Source: Catellatospora sp. KI3 (GTDB lineage Bacteria; Actinomycetota; Actinomycetes; Mycobacteriales; Micromonosporaceae). Taken from it: 64,000 nucleotides of DNA. Positions 17,044 through 25,185 of this stretch are shown here, piece after piece (the stretch's first letter is position 1; every line of letters begins with the position of its first letter). The stretch is taken from assembly GCF_029948125.1 (NCBI RefSeq), contig NZ_JASAMB010000023.1, positions 56,047-120,046 of the forward strand, read 5' to 3'. The position numbers and the translations under genes are program-made. The notes under the pieces are model-generated. The model ran no database searches. It saw only the letters and a program-made list of their open reading frames with translations, and was not told the origin of the DNA.

Positions 17044-17047
17044 ACCG

Positions 17048-17476
17048 ATGTTCCTGCGCACCATGTTCAAGTCGAAGATCCACCGCGCCGTGGTGACCCA
17101 GGCCGACCTGCACTACGTGGGCTCGGTGACGATCGACGAGGACCTGATGGACGCCGCCGACCTGCTCCCCGGCGAGCAGGTGGCGATCGTCGACATCACC
17201 AACGGCGCCCGGCTGGAGACCTATGTGATCCCCGGCGAGCGCGGCACCGGCGTCATCGGCATCAACGGGGCGGCGGCGCACCTGGTCAAGCCGGGGGATC
17301 TGGTCATCCTCATCTCGTACGCCCAGATGGATGAAGTGACCTCGCACGCCTACACCCCCAAGGTGGTCCACGTCGACGCCGACAACCGGGTGATCTCGCT
17401 GGGCGGCGACCCCGCCGAGGCGGTGGCGGGCATGGCCGGCGACCCGGTGCCCAGCCCACTGGCGGTGGCGCGGTAG
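17048..17476 (+). CDS. panD: Aspartate 1-decarboxylase proenzyme
   Basis: 142-residue pyruvoyl enzyme making beta-alanine from L-aspartate for Pan[29 protein letters not shown] contains the self-cleavage site Gly25-Ser26, the serine becoming the pyruvoyl group. [28 protein letters not shown] matches the rest of the active site. The C-terminus extends about 20 residues beyond the E. coli enzyme. The ATG at 17048 is supported by GGGAG about 10 nt upstream; an internal Met6 would give the usual MFKSKIHRA start. It is last in the DUF2520-panC-panD unit. Confidence 0.96.
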   Translation: MFLRTMFKSKIHRAVVTQADLHYVGSVTIDEDLMDAADLLPGEQVAIVDITNGARLETYVIPGERGTGVIGINGAAAHLVKPGDLVILISYAQMDEVTSHAYTPKVVHVDADNRVISLGGDPAEAVAGMAGDPVPSPLAVAR

Positions 17477-17547
17477 CCCCCTCGGCCGGTTTTGCGGCGC
17501 CCGCCGGTCCGTTAGGCTCCGGGCGGACCGGCCTGGAGGAGGGGACG

Positions 17548-18441
17548 ATGTCGATGAGGCGGTGGATCGCCGCCGGCACCGCCATGTGCGCGCTGCTGGC
17601 ACCGGCGCTGGCCGGATGCTCCGCGTCGGTGGCCGGCACGGACGGCAAGCTGACCGACGACTGGTCCGCGCTGCCCGAGGCCCAGGTGTTCACCCCCGGC
17701 GCCGAGGTCTGCCACCCGAAGACATACGAGCAGACCGGCCGCGCCACGGCCTACCAGCCGGTCGACTGCACCCAGCCCCACTTCGGCGAGACGGTGTACG
17801 TCGGCACCCTGACCGGGGCGGCGACCGAGCTGGCCGCCCCGCCGGAGCCGAACACGGCCGCCGTGGCCGCCGCCTACGCCGAGTGCGACGAGCGCGCCAC
17901 CGCGTACGTGGGCCGGCAGTGGCGCGACGGCCGCCTCACCCTCGACCTCACCCTGCCCTCGGCGGCGGCCTGGCAGGGCGGCGCCCGCTGGTACCGCTGC
18001 GAGCTGAACGAGCTGACCACGGTCACCGGCGACGCCGACTGGGTCGAGCGCAAGAGCTCGCTGCGCGGCGACCTGGCGGGCGACGTGCTGCTGGGGTGCT
18101 TCGTCGAGACCGGCACCAGCGGCGTCGACAAGATGGAGGCGGCCGACTGCGCCAAGTCGCACAACGCCGAGTACGTCGGGTCCTTCGCCGCCACCCGCTC
18201 CCGTGCCTACCCGGCCGCCGACAAGGACTGGGACTACTTCCACGACAACTGCCGCAAGGTGATCGCGACGTACGTGGGCATCACCCAGAGCGCGACCACC
18301 CGCTACGGCGTCATCTCCTGGCCGTACAGCCGGGCGACCTGGGCCGGCGGCGACCGGGGCGTGCGCTGCTACCTGTGGCTGGAGCAGAAGAAGATGACCG
18401 GTTCGGCCAAGGACACCAAGGGCAAGGGCATCCCGTCCTGA
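17548..18441 (+). CDS. Septum-formation family lipoprotein, paralogue 1
   Basis: 297-residue predicted lipoprotein with a signal peptide and lipobox LAGC (Cys about residue 23). Two related halves each contain Cys residues and a short C-x(n)-PH / KSHN motif (VDCTQPHFGETVYVG; ADCAKSHNAEYVG), the pattern of the Septum_form domain common in actinobacterial exported proteins. Conserved Cys pairs suggest disulfides. Function is unknown beyond the family name. The ATG at 17548 follows a very strong GGAGGAGGGG. Clearly paralogous to the next gene (WYRC / WYVC, GDRGVRCYLWL / GDHGVRCHIWL), so the pair is a tandem duplication. Confidence 0.8.
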   Translation: MSMRRWIAAGTAMCALLAPALAGCSASVAGTDGKLTDDWSALPEAQVFTPGAEVCHPKTYEQTGRATAYQPVDCTQPHFGETVYVGTLTGAATELAAPPEPNTAAVAAAYAECDERATAYVGRQWRDGRLTLDLTLPSAAAWQGGARWYRCELNELTTVTGDADWVERKSSLRGDLAGDVLLGCFVETGTSGVDKMEAADCAKSHNAEYVGSFAATRSRAYPAADKDWDYFHDNCRKVIATYVGITQSATTRYGVISWPYSRATWAGGDRGVRCYLWLEQKKMTGSAKDTKGKGIPS

Positions 18442-18538
18442 GGTCTTGATCAGACCCGACCGCAGGCGGGACGCGATGGGTGGCGCGTATGAACTATGCT
18501 CGCCATTCACGTTGGCCTAGATCGGGGGAGGGCATCCC

Positions 18539-19432
18539 ATGCGACGTGGGATGAGCCGGGTAGTCGCCGGACTGATGCTCGGTGCGGTGACACTGCTCGC
18601 CGCCACGGCCTGTACGCCGGAGCTGCCGAAGCACATCGACGGGAACCTGACCGACCAGTGGCCCGCCATGGTCGCGCCGGTGGGCTGGAAGCCCGACGCG
18701 GACAAGTGCCTCAGCGTGCTGCACGACTACATGTCCCGCAGCATGTACGAGCCGGTGGACTGTGACCGCAGCCACAACTACGAGATCGTGTCGATCAGCC
18801 AGTTCACGGGTGCCGTCGCCGAGGCCGCCGAGGCTCCGCAGGCCGGTTCGGCGGCGATGCGCGCCGCCTGGAGCGACTGCGACAAGAAGGCGACCACGTT
18901 CGTCGGCGCCGACTGGCGCGGCGGCCAGCTGTCGATCGGCCTCTCGCTGCCCGCCACGGTCAGCTGGACCGGCGGCTCGCGCTGGTACGTCTGCGTGCTG
19001 TCGGCCCTGGAGCGCCCGTACGGCGACCCGGCCTCGCGCACCAGCTCGCTCAAGGGCGAGTTCACCAAGGCCTCCCCGCTGAAGTACGGCTGCTACCAGT
19101 ACGGCAGCAGCCTGGTCGCGATCGACTGCAAGAAGTCGCACAACACCGAGTTCGCGGGCATCTGGAACGCGGGCAGCCTCGCCTACACGAAGCTGAACTC
19201 GTCCGGCGACAAGATCGCCGGCGAGTGCCGCAAGGTGATCGCCCGGTACGTGAAGGTCCCCGCCGACGGCAACATGAAGTACCGCACCGGTGTGGTGTGG
19301 GACTGGCCGTCGGAGGCCGACTGGCTCGCCGGCGACCACGGCGTGCGCTGCCACATCTGGCTGTCGAAGAAGAAGGTCACCCGCTCCCTGAAGGGCACCG
19401 GCAACAGCGGTCTCCCCATCAACTACGCGTAA
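18539..19432 (+). CDS. Septum-formation family lipoprotein, paralogue 2
   Basis: 297-residue predicted lipoprotein, the same length as its upstream paralogue. A signal peptide ends at lipobox TACT (Cys about 25). GNLTDQWPAM parallels GKLTDDWSAL in the first copy; CDRSHNYEIVSI and CKKSHNTEFAGIW are the two family motifs, and the C-terminal GDHGVRCHIWLSKKKVTRS aligns with the first copy. The ATG at 18539 has GGGGGAGGG 7 nt upstream. A 97-nt gap separates the copies. A canonical intrinsic terminator follows at 19448. Confidence 0.8.
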   Translation: MRRGMSRVVAGLMLGAVTLLAATACTPELPKHIDGNLTDQWPAMVAPVGWKPDADKCLSVLHDYMSRSMYEPVDCDRSHNYEIVSISQFTGAVAEAAEAPQAGSAAMRAAWSDCDKKATTFVGADWRGGQLSIGLSLPATVSWTGGSRWYVCVLSALERPYGDPASRTSSLKGEFTKASPLKYGCYQYGSSLVAIDCKKSHNTEFAGIWNAGSLAYTKLNSSGDKIAGECRKVIARYVKVPADGNMKYRTGVVWDWPSEADWLAGDHGVRCHIWLSKKKVTRSLKGTGNSGLPINYA

Positions 19433-19446
19433 CCTCCTGACTGCGG

Positions 19447-19491
19447 AGATCGCCGCTCCGGCCAGCTGGCCAGGGCGGCGATCTTCTTTTT
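19447..19491 (+). terminator. Intrinsic (rho-independent) terminator with nested palindrome
   Basis: The stem GATCGCCGC (19448-19456) pairs with GCGGCGATC (19475-19483); inside it lies the 12-bp palindrome GGCCAGCTGGCC (19460-19471). The descending arm is followed directly by TTCTTTTT. A true U-tract is rare at this GC content and makes this the clearest intrinsic terminator in the window. It ends the septum-lipoprotein unit before nadB. Confidence 0.88.
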
Positions 19492-19558
19492 CGCCCTGTT
19501 CAGCGCCGAGTGTCGGGCGTCACGCCCGGTTGGGGGTGAATGGGGGGCCGCGGCGCGG

Positions 19559-21271
19559 TTGACTGTGCGTGTGCGCGAGGCTTTTGACGTTCCGGTCGGA
19601 CTTCCGGTGCTGCCCCGGGCGCTGCCCGCGCGGGCGGCGTCGTGGGCCGAGCCCACCGACGTGGTGGTGATCGGGTCCGGTATCGCCGGCCTGACCGCCG
19701 CGCTGCACCTGCGCGAGGCGGGCCTGCACGTCACGGTGGTCACCAAGGTCAACATCGATGACGGGTCGACCCGCTGGGCCCAGGGCGGCATCGCCGCCGT
19801 GCTCGACCCGCTGGACACCCCGGCCGCCCACGCCGAGGACACCCTCGTCGCCGGGGTCGGCCTGTGCGACCCCGAGGCCGTCGACGTGCTGGTCACCGAG
19901 GGTCCGGCCCGGGTGCGCGAGCTGATCAAGATGGGTGCCGAGTTCGACCGCCACCCCGACGGCTCGCTGATGCTCACCCGCGAGGGCGGCCACCACGCCA
20001 ACCGGATCATCCACGCGGGCGGCGACGCCACCGGCGCCGAGGTCCAGCGCGCCCTGCACGCCGCGGTGCGCCGCGACCCCTGGATCCGCCTGGTCGAGCA
20101 CGCACTGGTGCTGGACCTGCTGCGCGACGCCGACGGCCGCGCCTGCGGGGTCACCCTGCACGTGCTCGGCGAGGGCACCGAGGACGGCGTCGGCGCGGTG
20201 CTGGCCCGCGCGGTGGTGCTGGCCACCGGCGGCATGGGCCAGGTCTTCGCCTCCACCACCAACCCCGTCGTGAGTACGGGCGACGGCGTGGCCCTGGCGC
20301 TGCGCGCCGGCGCGGCCGTGACCGACCTGGAGTTCGTCCAGTTCCACCCGACCTCGCTGTTCCTTCCTGGCAACCGCAGCGCGCAGCAGCCGCTGGTCAG
20401 CGAGGCGCTGCGGGGCGAGGGGGCGTACCTGGTCGACGGGGACGGCAAGCGGTTCATGGTCGGGCAGCACGAGCTGGCCGAGCTGGCGCCGCGCGACGTG
20501 GTCGCCAAGGGCATCCACCGGCAGCTGCTGGCGTCGGGCACCGACCACGTCTACCTCGACGCCCGGCACGTGCACGACGTGACCCACCGCTTCCCGACCA
20601 TCACCGCGTACTGCCTGGCGGCCGGGGTGGACCCGGTGCACGACCTGATCCCGGTGGCCCCGGCGGCCCACTTCGCCTCCGGCGGCGTGCGCACCGACCT
20701 GTCCGGCCGGACCAGCATCCCCGGCCTGTACGCCTGCGGCGAGGTCGCCTGCACCGGCGTGCACGGCGCCAACCGCCTGGCCTCGAACTCGCTGCTGGAG
20801 GGCCTGGTCTTCGCCCGCCGCATCGCGGTGGACATCGCCCGCGAGCTGCCCCCGCAGGGCCCGGTCGAGCTGGACCAGGTCGCCACGATCGGCGGCCTGG
20901 CCGCGGCAGACGCCGTCGCCGACACCGCCGAGGCGGTCGGCACGGACACCGCGGCGCGCCGGGCCCGGCTGCAGCGGGCGATGACCCGCGGCGCGGGCGT
21001 GCTGCGCAGCGCCGAGACCCTGGCCGGGACGGCCGCGGTGCTGACCGAGGTCGGCGCGCCGCCGCTGGCCGGCCGCACCGCCGGGTGGGAGTTCGCGAAC
21101 CTGCTGACCGTGGCGTCGGCGCTGGTCGCCTCGGCGTCGCTGCGCGCCGAGACGCGCGGCTGCCACTGGCGCGAGGATCATCCGGAGGCCGACGCGGCCT
21201 GGCGCGGGCACCTGTTCCCGCAGCCGGACGCCGCGGGCGGGCTCACGGCGAAGTGGGAGGAGATGGCGTGA
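19559..21271 (+). CDS. nadB: L-aspartate oxidase
   Basis: FAD enzyme oxidising L-aspartate to iminoaspartate in de novo NAD synthesis; about 570 residues. FAD-binding motif VVIGSGIAGLTAALHL near residue 36; NIDDGSTRWAQGGIAAVL, GGHHANRIIHAGGDATG, EFVQFHPTSLF, and ASGGVRTDLSGRTSIPGLYACGEVACTGVHGANRLASNSLLEGLVF are family blocks, quoted in part. The start is uncertain: TTG 19559 gives the full frame, GTG 19565 or 19571 are alternatives, and no good ribosome site distinguishes them. nadA is not adjacent. The stop overlaps nadC by GTGA. Confidence 0.93.
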   Translation: MTVRVREAFDVPVGLPVLPRALPARAASWAEPTDVVVIGSGIAGLTAALHLREAGLHVTVVTKVNIDDGSTRWAQGGIAAVLDPLDTPAAHAEDTLVAGVGLCDPEAVDVLVTEGPARVRELIKMGAEFDRHPDGSLMLTREGGHHANRIIHAGGDATGAEVQRALHAAVRRDPWIRLVEHALVLDLLRDADGRACGVTLHVLGEGTEDGVGAVLARAVVLATGGMGQVFASTTNPVVSTGDGVALALRAGAAVTDLEFVQFHPTSLFLPGNRSAQQPLVSEALRGEGAYLVDGDGKRFMVGQHELAELAPRDVVAKGIHRQLLASGTDHVYLDARHVHDVTHRFPTITAYCLAAGVDPVHDLIPVAPAAHFASGGVRTDLSGRTSIPGLYACGEVACTGVHGANRLASNSLLEGLVFARRIAVDIARELPPQGPVELDQVATIGGLAAADAVADTAEAVGTDTAARRARLQRAMTRGAGVLRSAETLAGTAAVLTEVGAPPLAGRTAGWEFANLLTVASALVASASLRAETRGCHWREDHPEADAAWRGHLFPQPDAAGGLTAKWEEMA

Positions 21272-22149
21272 AGGAGTCGACGCGGGCCCGCCTGGACAAG
21301 GCGGGCCTGGACCCCGACGAGGTACGGCGCATCGTCGAGAACGCGCTGCGCGAGGACCTGGGCCCGGACGGCCTGGACGTCACCAGTGTGGCGACGATCC
21401 CGGCCGGCCAGGTCGACACCGGCGAACTGATCGCCCGCGAGGCCGGCGTGGTGGCCGGGCTGGCCGTGGCGGAGCTGGTGTTCGAGCTGGCCGGGCCGGG
21501 CGCCGAAGTGACCGTGCACGCCGCCGACGGCGACACCGTGGCCCGGGGCGACGTGCTCGCCACGGTCACCGGCCCCACCCGCACGCTGCTGTCGGCCGAG
21601 CGCACCGCGCTGAACCTGCTGTGCCGGATGTCGGGCACGGCCACCCACACCCGCCGCTGGGTCGAGCAGCTGGCCGGGACCAAGGCGCTGGTGCTGGACA
21701 CCCGCAAGACCACCCCGGGGCTGCGCCCGCTGGAGAAGTACGCCGTCCGCGCGGCGGGCGGCACCAACAAGCGCATGGGCCTCTACGACGTCGCCATGAT
21801 CAAGGACAACCACAAGCTCGCCGCGGGCTCCATCACCGCCGCGTACGAGCTGGTCCGCGCCACGTTCCCGGACGTGCTGGTGCAGGTCGAGGTGACCACC
21901 CTGGCCGAGGCGCGCGAGGCGGTCGCCGCGGGCGCCACGTTCCTGCTGTGCGACAACATGTCCCCGGAGCTGCTGCGCGAGGTGGTGGCCGCCGTCGGCG
22001 ACCGGGCCGAGCTGGAGGCGACCGGCGGCCTCACCCTGGCCGTCGCCGCCGAGTACGCCGCCACCGGCGTCGACTACCTGTCGGTGGGGGCGCTCACCCA
22101 CTCGTCCCCTATCGTGGACATCGCCTTGGACCTCCGACCGCGGAAGTGA
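21268..22149 (+). CDS. nadC: Nicotinate-nucleotide pyrophosphorylase (carboxylating)
   Basis: 293-residue quinolinate phosphoribosyltransferase, converting quinolinate and PRPP to nicotinate mononucleotide and CO2. Signatures: ALREDLGPDGLDVTSVATI, LLSAERTALNLLCRMSGTATHTRRW, LDTRKTTPGLRPLEKYAVRAGG-type block, NKRMGLYDVAMIKDNH, and LLCDNMSP with DYLSVGALTHS at the C-terminus. The GTG at 21268 overlaps the nadB stop (GTGA), showing coupling. coaX follows after 6 nt, so nadB-nadC-coaX form one operon joining NAD and CoA supply. Confidence 0.96.
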   Translation: MKESTRARLDKAGLDPDEVRRIVENALREDLGPDGLDVTSVATIPAGQVDTGELIAREAGVVAGLAVAELVFELAGPGAEVTVHAADGDTVARGDVLATVTGPTRTLLSAERTALNLLCRMSGTATHTRRWVEQLAGTKALVLDTRKTTPGLRPLEKYAVRAAGGTNKRMGLYDVAMIKDNHKLAAGSITAAYELVRATFPDVLVQVEVTTLAEAREAVAAGATFLLCDNMSPELLREVVAAVGDRAELEATGGLTLAVAAEYAATGVDYLSVGALTHSSPIVDIALDLRPRK

Positions 22150-22155
22150 CGGCAC

Positions 22156-22914
22156 GTGCTGCTCTGCATCGACATCGGTAACACCAATACGGTGCTCGCC
22201 ACCTTCGAGGGCGAGAAGATCGTGCACTCGTGGCGGGTCAAGACCGATGCCCGCAACACCGCCGACGAGCTGGGCCTGATGTTCCGGGGCCTGCTCGCCG
22301 GGGACAACGTCGAGATCACGGGCGTGGCCGCCTGCTCGACCGTCCCGGCGGCACTGCGCTCGCTGCGCACCATGCTCAGCCGCTACTACCCGGGCGTGCC
22401 CGCGGTGGTGGTCGAGCCGGGCGTCAAGACCGGCGTCCAACTGGCCATCGACAACCCCAAGGAGGTCGGCGCCGACCGCGTGGTCAATACGCTGGCCGCG
22501 CACACCCTCTACGGCGGCCCGGCGATCGTGGTCGACTTCGGCACCTCCACCAACTTCGACGCGATCAGCGCCCGGGGCGAGTTCCTCGGCGGCGTGCTGG
22601 CCCCCGGCATCGAGATCTCGGTGGAGGCGCTGGCCGCCCGCGCCGCGCAGCTGCGCAAGGTCGAGCTGGTCAAACCGGCCCGGGTGATCGGCAAGAACAC
22701 GGTCGAGTGCCTGCAGTCGGGCGTGGTGTTCGGCTTCGCCGGTCAGGTCGACGGCGTGGTCAACCGCATGATCGACGAGCTGGGCGGGGTGACGGCGGTG
22801 ATCGGCACCGGCGGGCTGGCGCCCGTGGTGATCGGCGAGTGCCGCACCATCACCCATCACGAGCCGATGATCACCCTCATCGGCCTGCGCATGGTCTACG
22901 AGCGCAACGTCTAG
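22156..22914 (+). CDS. coaX: Type III pantothenate kinase
   Basis: 252-residue ASKHA-fold kinase phosphorylating pantothenate, the first step of CoA synthesis. MLLCIDIGNTNTVLATF is the phosphate-1 motif; IDNPKEVGADRVVN, GGPAIVVDFGTSTNFDAI (phosphate-2) and FLGGVLAPGIEISVEAL are characteristic. GTG start 22156, 6 nt after nadC. Together with panC and panD upstream the window covers three steps from aspartate to 4'-phosphopantothenate. Its stop codon shares CTAG (22911-22914) with the stop of the convergent methyltransferase. Confidence 0.96.
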   Translation: MLLCIDIGNTNTVLATFEGEKIVHSWRVKTDARNTADELGLMFRGLLAGDNVEITGVAACSTVPAALRSLRTMLSRYYPGVPAVVVEPGVKTGVQLAIDNPKEVGADRVVNTLAAHTLYGGPAIVVDFGTSTNFDAISARGEFLGGVLAPGIEISVEALAARAAQLRKVELVKPARVIGKNTVECLQSGVVFGFAGQVDGVVNRMIDELGGVTAVIGTGGLAPVVIGECRTITHHEPMITLIGLRMVYERNV

Positions 22915-23648
22915 GCCGCGCGCCGCAGGCGGTAGGCCACCGTCGTGTACGGCAGCTCGAAGCTGTCCCGCCCGGCCAGGTCCGGATGGGTGGCGCAGAG
23001 CGTGCGCACCTCGTCCAGGAGCCGCTGCTGCTCCGGCGGTGCGGCGGTCAGGTACCACGACCGGGACCGGACCAGGTCGAGCAGGCCCTGCGGCGTCTGG
23101 GTGACGCTGTGCGCGAACTCGGCCGTCTCCGCCTGCTCGAACAGCGGGCTGGGCCGCAGCGAGTCCAGGCCCGCCCGGTGCTGCCGCGCCGACCGGACGA
23201 TCGCGTCGAGGCGGCGGGTCCAGTCCAGCCCCAGGTCGCGGTTGTTCCACAGGGGCGCCAGCACGCCGCCGGGCCGCAGCACCCGCGCCAGCTCCGGGTA
23301 CGCCGCGGCGGGGTCGAACCAGTGGAAGGCCGTGCCGACCACCACGGCGTCGGCGCCGCCGTCGGGCAGCGGGATCGCCTCGGCCGACCCGGCCAGGCAC
23401 TCGACACCCGGGGTGGTCCGGGTCAGCTCGGCCCGCATCCCCGGGTCGGGCTCCACCGCCACCACGTCGTGCCCGGCCGCGAGGGCGACCCGGGTGAGCA
23501 GGCCGGTGCCGGCGCCCAGGTCCACCACGCGCAGCGGCGCGCGGCCCAGCGCCCAGTCCAGCGCGGCGGCCGGATAGGTGGGGCGGGCGGCGGCATAGGT
23601 CCGCGCGGCGGCGCCGAACGAAAGGCGATGATGTTCGAGTCCCGTCAT
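22911..23648 (-). CDS. Class I SAM-dependent methyltransferase
   Basis: 245-residue methyltransferase of the Methyltransf_11 type. LRVVDLGAGTGLLTRVALAAG (motif I, residues about 39-59), VVAVEPDPGMRAEL (motif II) and the loop following ADAVVVGTAFHWFD are visible, as in small-molecule C/O/N-methyltransferases of the UbiE/Tam group. The substrate cannot be deduced. The ATG at 23648 has GGGGG 7 nt upstream. It is convergent with coaX, and the two stop codons share the tetranucleotide CTAG. Confidence 0.75.
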   Translation of the reverse strand: MTGLEHHRLSFGAAARTYAAARPTYPAAALDWALGRAPLRVVDLGAGTGLLTRVALAAGHDVVAVEPDPGMRAELTRTTPGVECLAGSAEAIPLPDGGADAVVVGTAFHWFDPAAAYPELARVLRPGGVLAPLWNNRDLGLDWTRRLDAIVRSARQHRAGLDSLRPSPLFEQAETAEFAHSVTQTPQGLLDLVRSRSWYLTAAPPEQQRLLDEVRTLCATHPDLAGRDSFELPYTTVAYRLRRAA

Positions 23649-24401
23649 GTCGTACCCCCGATTTCAAGCGATCTTGGTGGCACACTGTATCGTCTCGCAT
23701 GGTGATGCGCCGGTGCCGGCGGTGGGGCGATAGGCGTCGGCGGATCGCAGCGCACAGCGATTGGGCGACTGCCCCCGGTAGCGCGAATCCAGTGTCTCAA
23801 TCGCGGCGGGAAGCCCGCAGGCCGGTGGCGCCCGCGCGGCACCACTCAGAGGCCGCCCCAAACGCGCCGCCGGTGCCGACTCCGTCCACCCGCGAACGGC
23901 CCGGTACGCGGCGGTGCCGACGCCTCGGCGGTCATTGCCGACGCCCGACGAATGACAGCGGCTCGCGCCTTTGCCGACCGTCGGCGGATCGGCCTGGTCT
24001 GGTCGCCGACCGCGTGCCGGTACCGCGCGCCGCCTTGCTCACCCGCCGTCACGGCACCATTGCCGGGGGCGATCCGAGGCGTGCCAGTGGTCCGTGCGGC
24101 GGCCCGGAATCCGGTCGGCGGTGGGCCGGTGTCACATGCGTCCCGGCGTTACGGCCATGCCGCGCAGGTGCGTTCCCAATTGACAGGGCATTCTATTTCC
24201 CCTTGTCAGGGGCGCGGACCTCCGATTTTGCGCGGTGCGTGCCCTAGGATGGCGTGGAACGCATTTCGTGGGACGCGCAATAATGGCGACGCAGAATTGA
24301 TCGGAACGCGATGGCCAAGCTATCCTGTCCGCGTTCCCGTAGTTGAATTCGGCGCCTCGACTGACGGGGAGGCCAGAGGCGGCGAAGAAAGGAAGTCAGG
24401 C
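23649..24401. other. Long noncoding region upstream of lsr2
   Basis: About 750 bp without a credible gene: the open frames present are Arg/Pro-rich, lack ribosome sites and resemble no family. Notable elements are a short inverted repeat TGACAGGG...CCCCTTGTCA around 24181-24208 and the lsr2 promoter near 24297. I see no tRNA or riboswitch pattern. In several actinobacteria lysS lies near here; it is absent. Confidence 0.5.
24297..24326 (+). promoter_or_regulatory. Candidate sigma-A promoter of lsr2
   Basis: TTGATC (24297-24302), an 18-bp spacer and TATCCT (24321-24326) give four of six matches to each consensus hexamer. The predicted start near 24333 leaves a 5' leader of about 70 nt before the lsr2 ATG. 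Confidence 0.45.
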
Positions 24402-24752
24402 ATGGCCAGGCGCGAGATTGTGGTGCTGGCAGACGACCTCGATGGTTCCGAGGGCGACGTCCGCAGCGTGAAGTTCGGGTTCGAGGGAAACAGCTACGAG
24501 ATCGACCTGGGCCCGGCGAACCACGACAAGCTGGCGCTGGCGCTGGCGCCGTTCGTGGCCGCCGCGCGCAAGGAGTCGAGCCGCCGGGGTCCGGCGGTGG
24601 CGGCGAAGGCGAAGGCACCGACCGCCGCTGAGCAGCGGGCTTTCAACCAGCGCGTGCGTGAGTGGGCCAAGGGTCAGGGCGAAGAGGTCAACGACCGGGG
24701 CCGCGTCCCGGCGAAGCTGATCGAGAAGTACTTCGCGGCGGGACTGCGCTGA
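24402..24752 (+). CDS. lsr2: Lsr2-family nucleoid-associated protein
   Basis: 116-residue histone-like protein of the Lsr2 family, which binds AT-rich DNA in the minor groove, bridges it and silences acquired genes. N-terminal dimerisation part: DDLDGSEGDVRSVKFGFEGNSYEIDL (visible in two parts, residues about 10-36). C-terminal DNA-binding part: VREWAKGQGEEVNDRGRVPAKLIEKY, whose RGR tripeptide is the AT-hook-like core. The linker is Lys/Ala/Pro-rich. The ATG at 24402 has AAAGGAAG 8 nt upstream. It lies between coaX and clpC as in many actinobacteria. Confidence 0.93.
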   Translation: MARREIVVLADDLDGSEGDVRSVKFGFEGNSYEIDLGPANHDKLALALAPFVAAARKESSRRGPAVAAKAKAPTAAEQRAFNQRVREWAKGQGEEVNDRGRVPAKLIEKYFAAGLR

Positions 24753-24814
24753 TCTCACCCGGTGCGGGCCCGGGCCGGGGCCGCGCGCCGTCCGCAACTC
24801 CCAGAGCGGTGCAG

Positions 24815-24841
24815 CACGGAAGGTTTTGACGACCTTTCGTG
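24815..24841 (+). terminator. Probable lsr2 terminator hairpin
   Basis: 10-bp stem CACGGAAGGT / ACCTTTCGTG with one wobble pair and loop TTTGACG, 60 bp after the lsr2 stop. Confidence 0.5.
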
Positions 24842-25084
24842 TTGTACCGCTTTGTGCTGTCCGCCCCCGGCGCCGCCGACCGCGGGGCCCGGCACCGATC
24901 CGGATATTTCGCTGTGCGCGTAGCGCCCGTGGATGCGGAACAGCCCGGGGACAGGCATGGTTGGCTCAGATGTCTTCCCCAACGGCGATATAGCGGGCAG
25001 TTTGCCCGCGAATATCCGAATTTCGACCGACGGTGAGCGACGTTACGGTTACCCAACGGTGACCTGGCGAGCGTTTTCGGTGGG

Positions 25085-25113
25085 CCGACACCGTCGGGGT
25101 CTGGCGTTAGAGT
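25085..25113 (+). promoter_or_regulatory. Candidate clpC promoter
   Basis: CCGACA (25085-25090), a 17-bp spacer and TAGAGT (25108-25113). The predicted leader to the clpC ATG is about 65 nt. Confidence 0.4.
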
Positions 25114-25185
25114 GAGTGAAACAGCTTCGCCGCCCCGCACCTCCAGGTGGAGGTCGAGGAACTGAGGCGTAGGTGAGGAGCGGGA

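Larger units (their letters stand above)
24753..25185. other. lsr2-clpC intergenic region
   Basis: 433 bp without a gene. It contains a hairpin at 24815-24841 (CACGGAAGGT-N7-ACCTTTCGTG, one G-T pair), a probable lsr2 terminator, and the clpC promoter near 25085-25113. I see no clear ClgR-type palindrome. Confidence 0.5.

Noticed and set aside
23699..24247. A 182-codon frame in the region before lsr2
   Set aside because: Arg/Pro-rich, no ribosome site, no recognisable family; its codon pattern is random.
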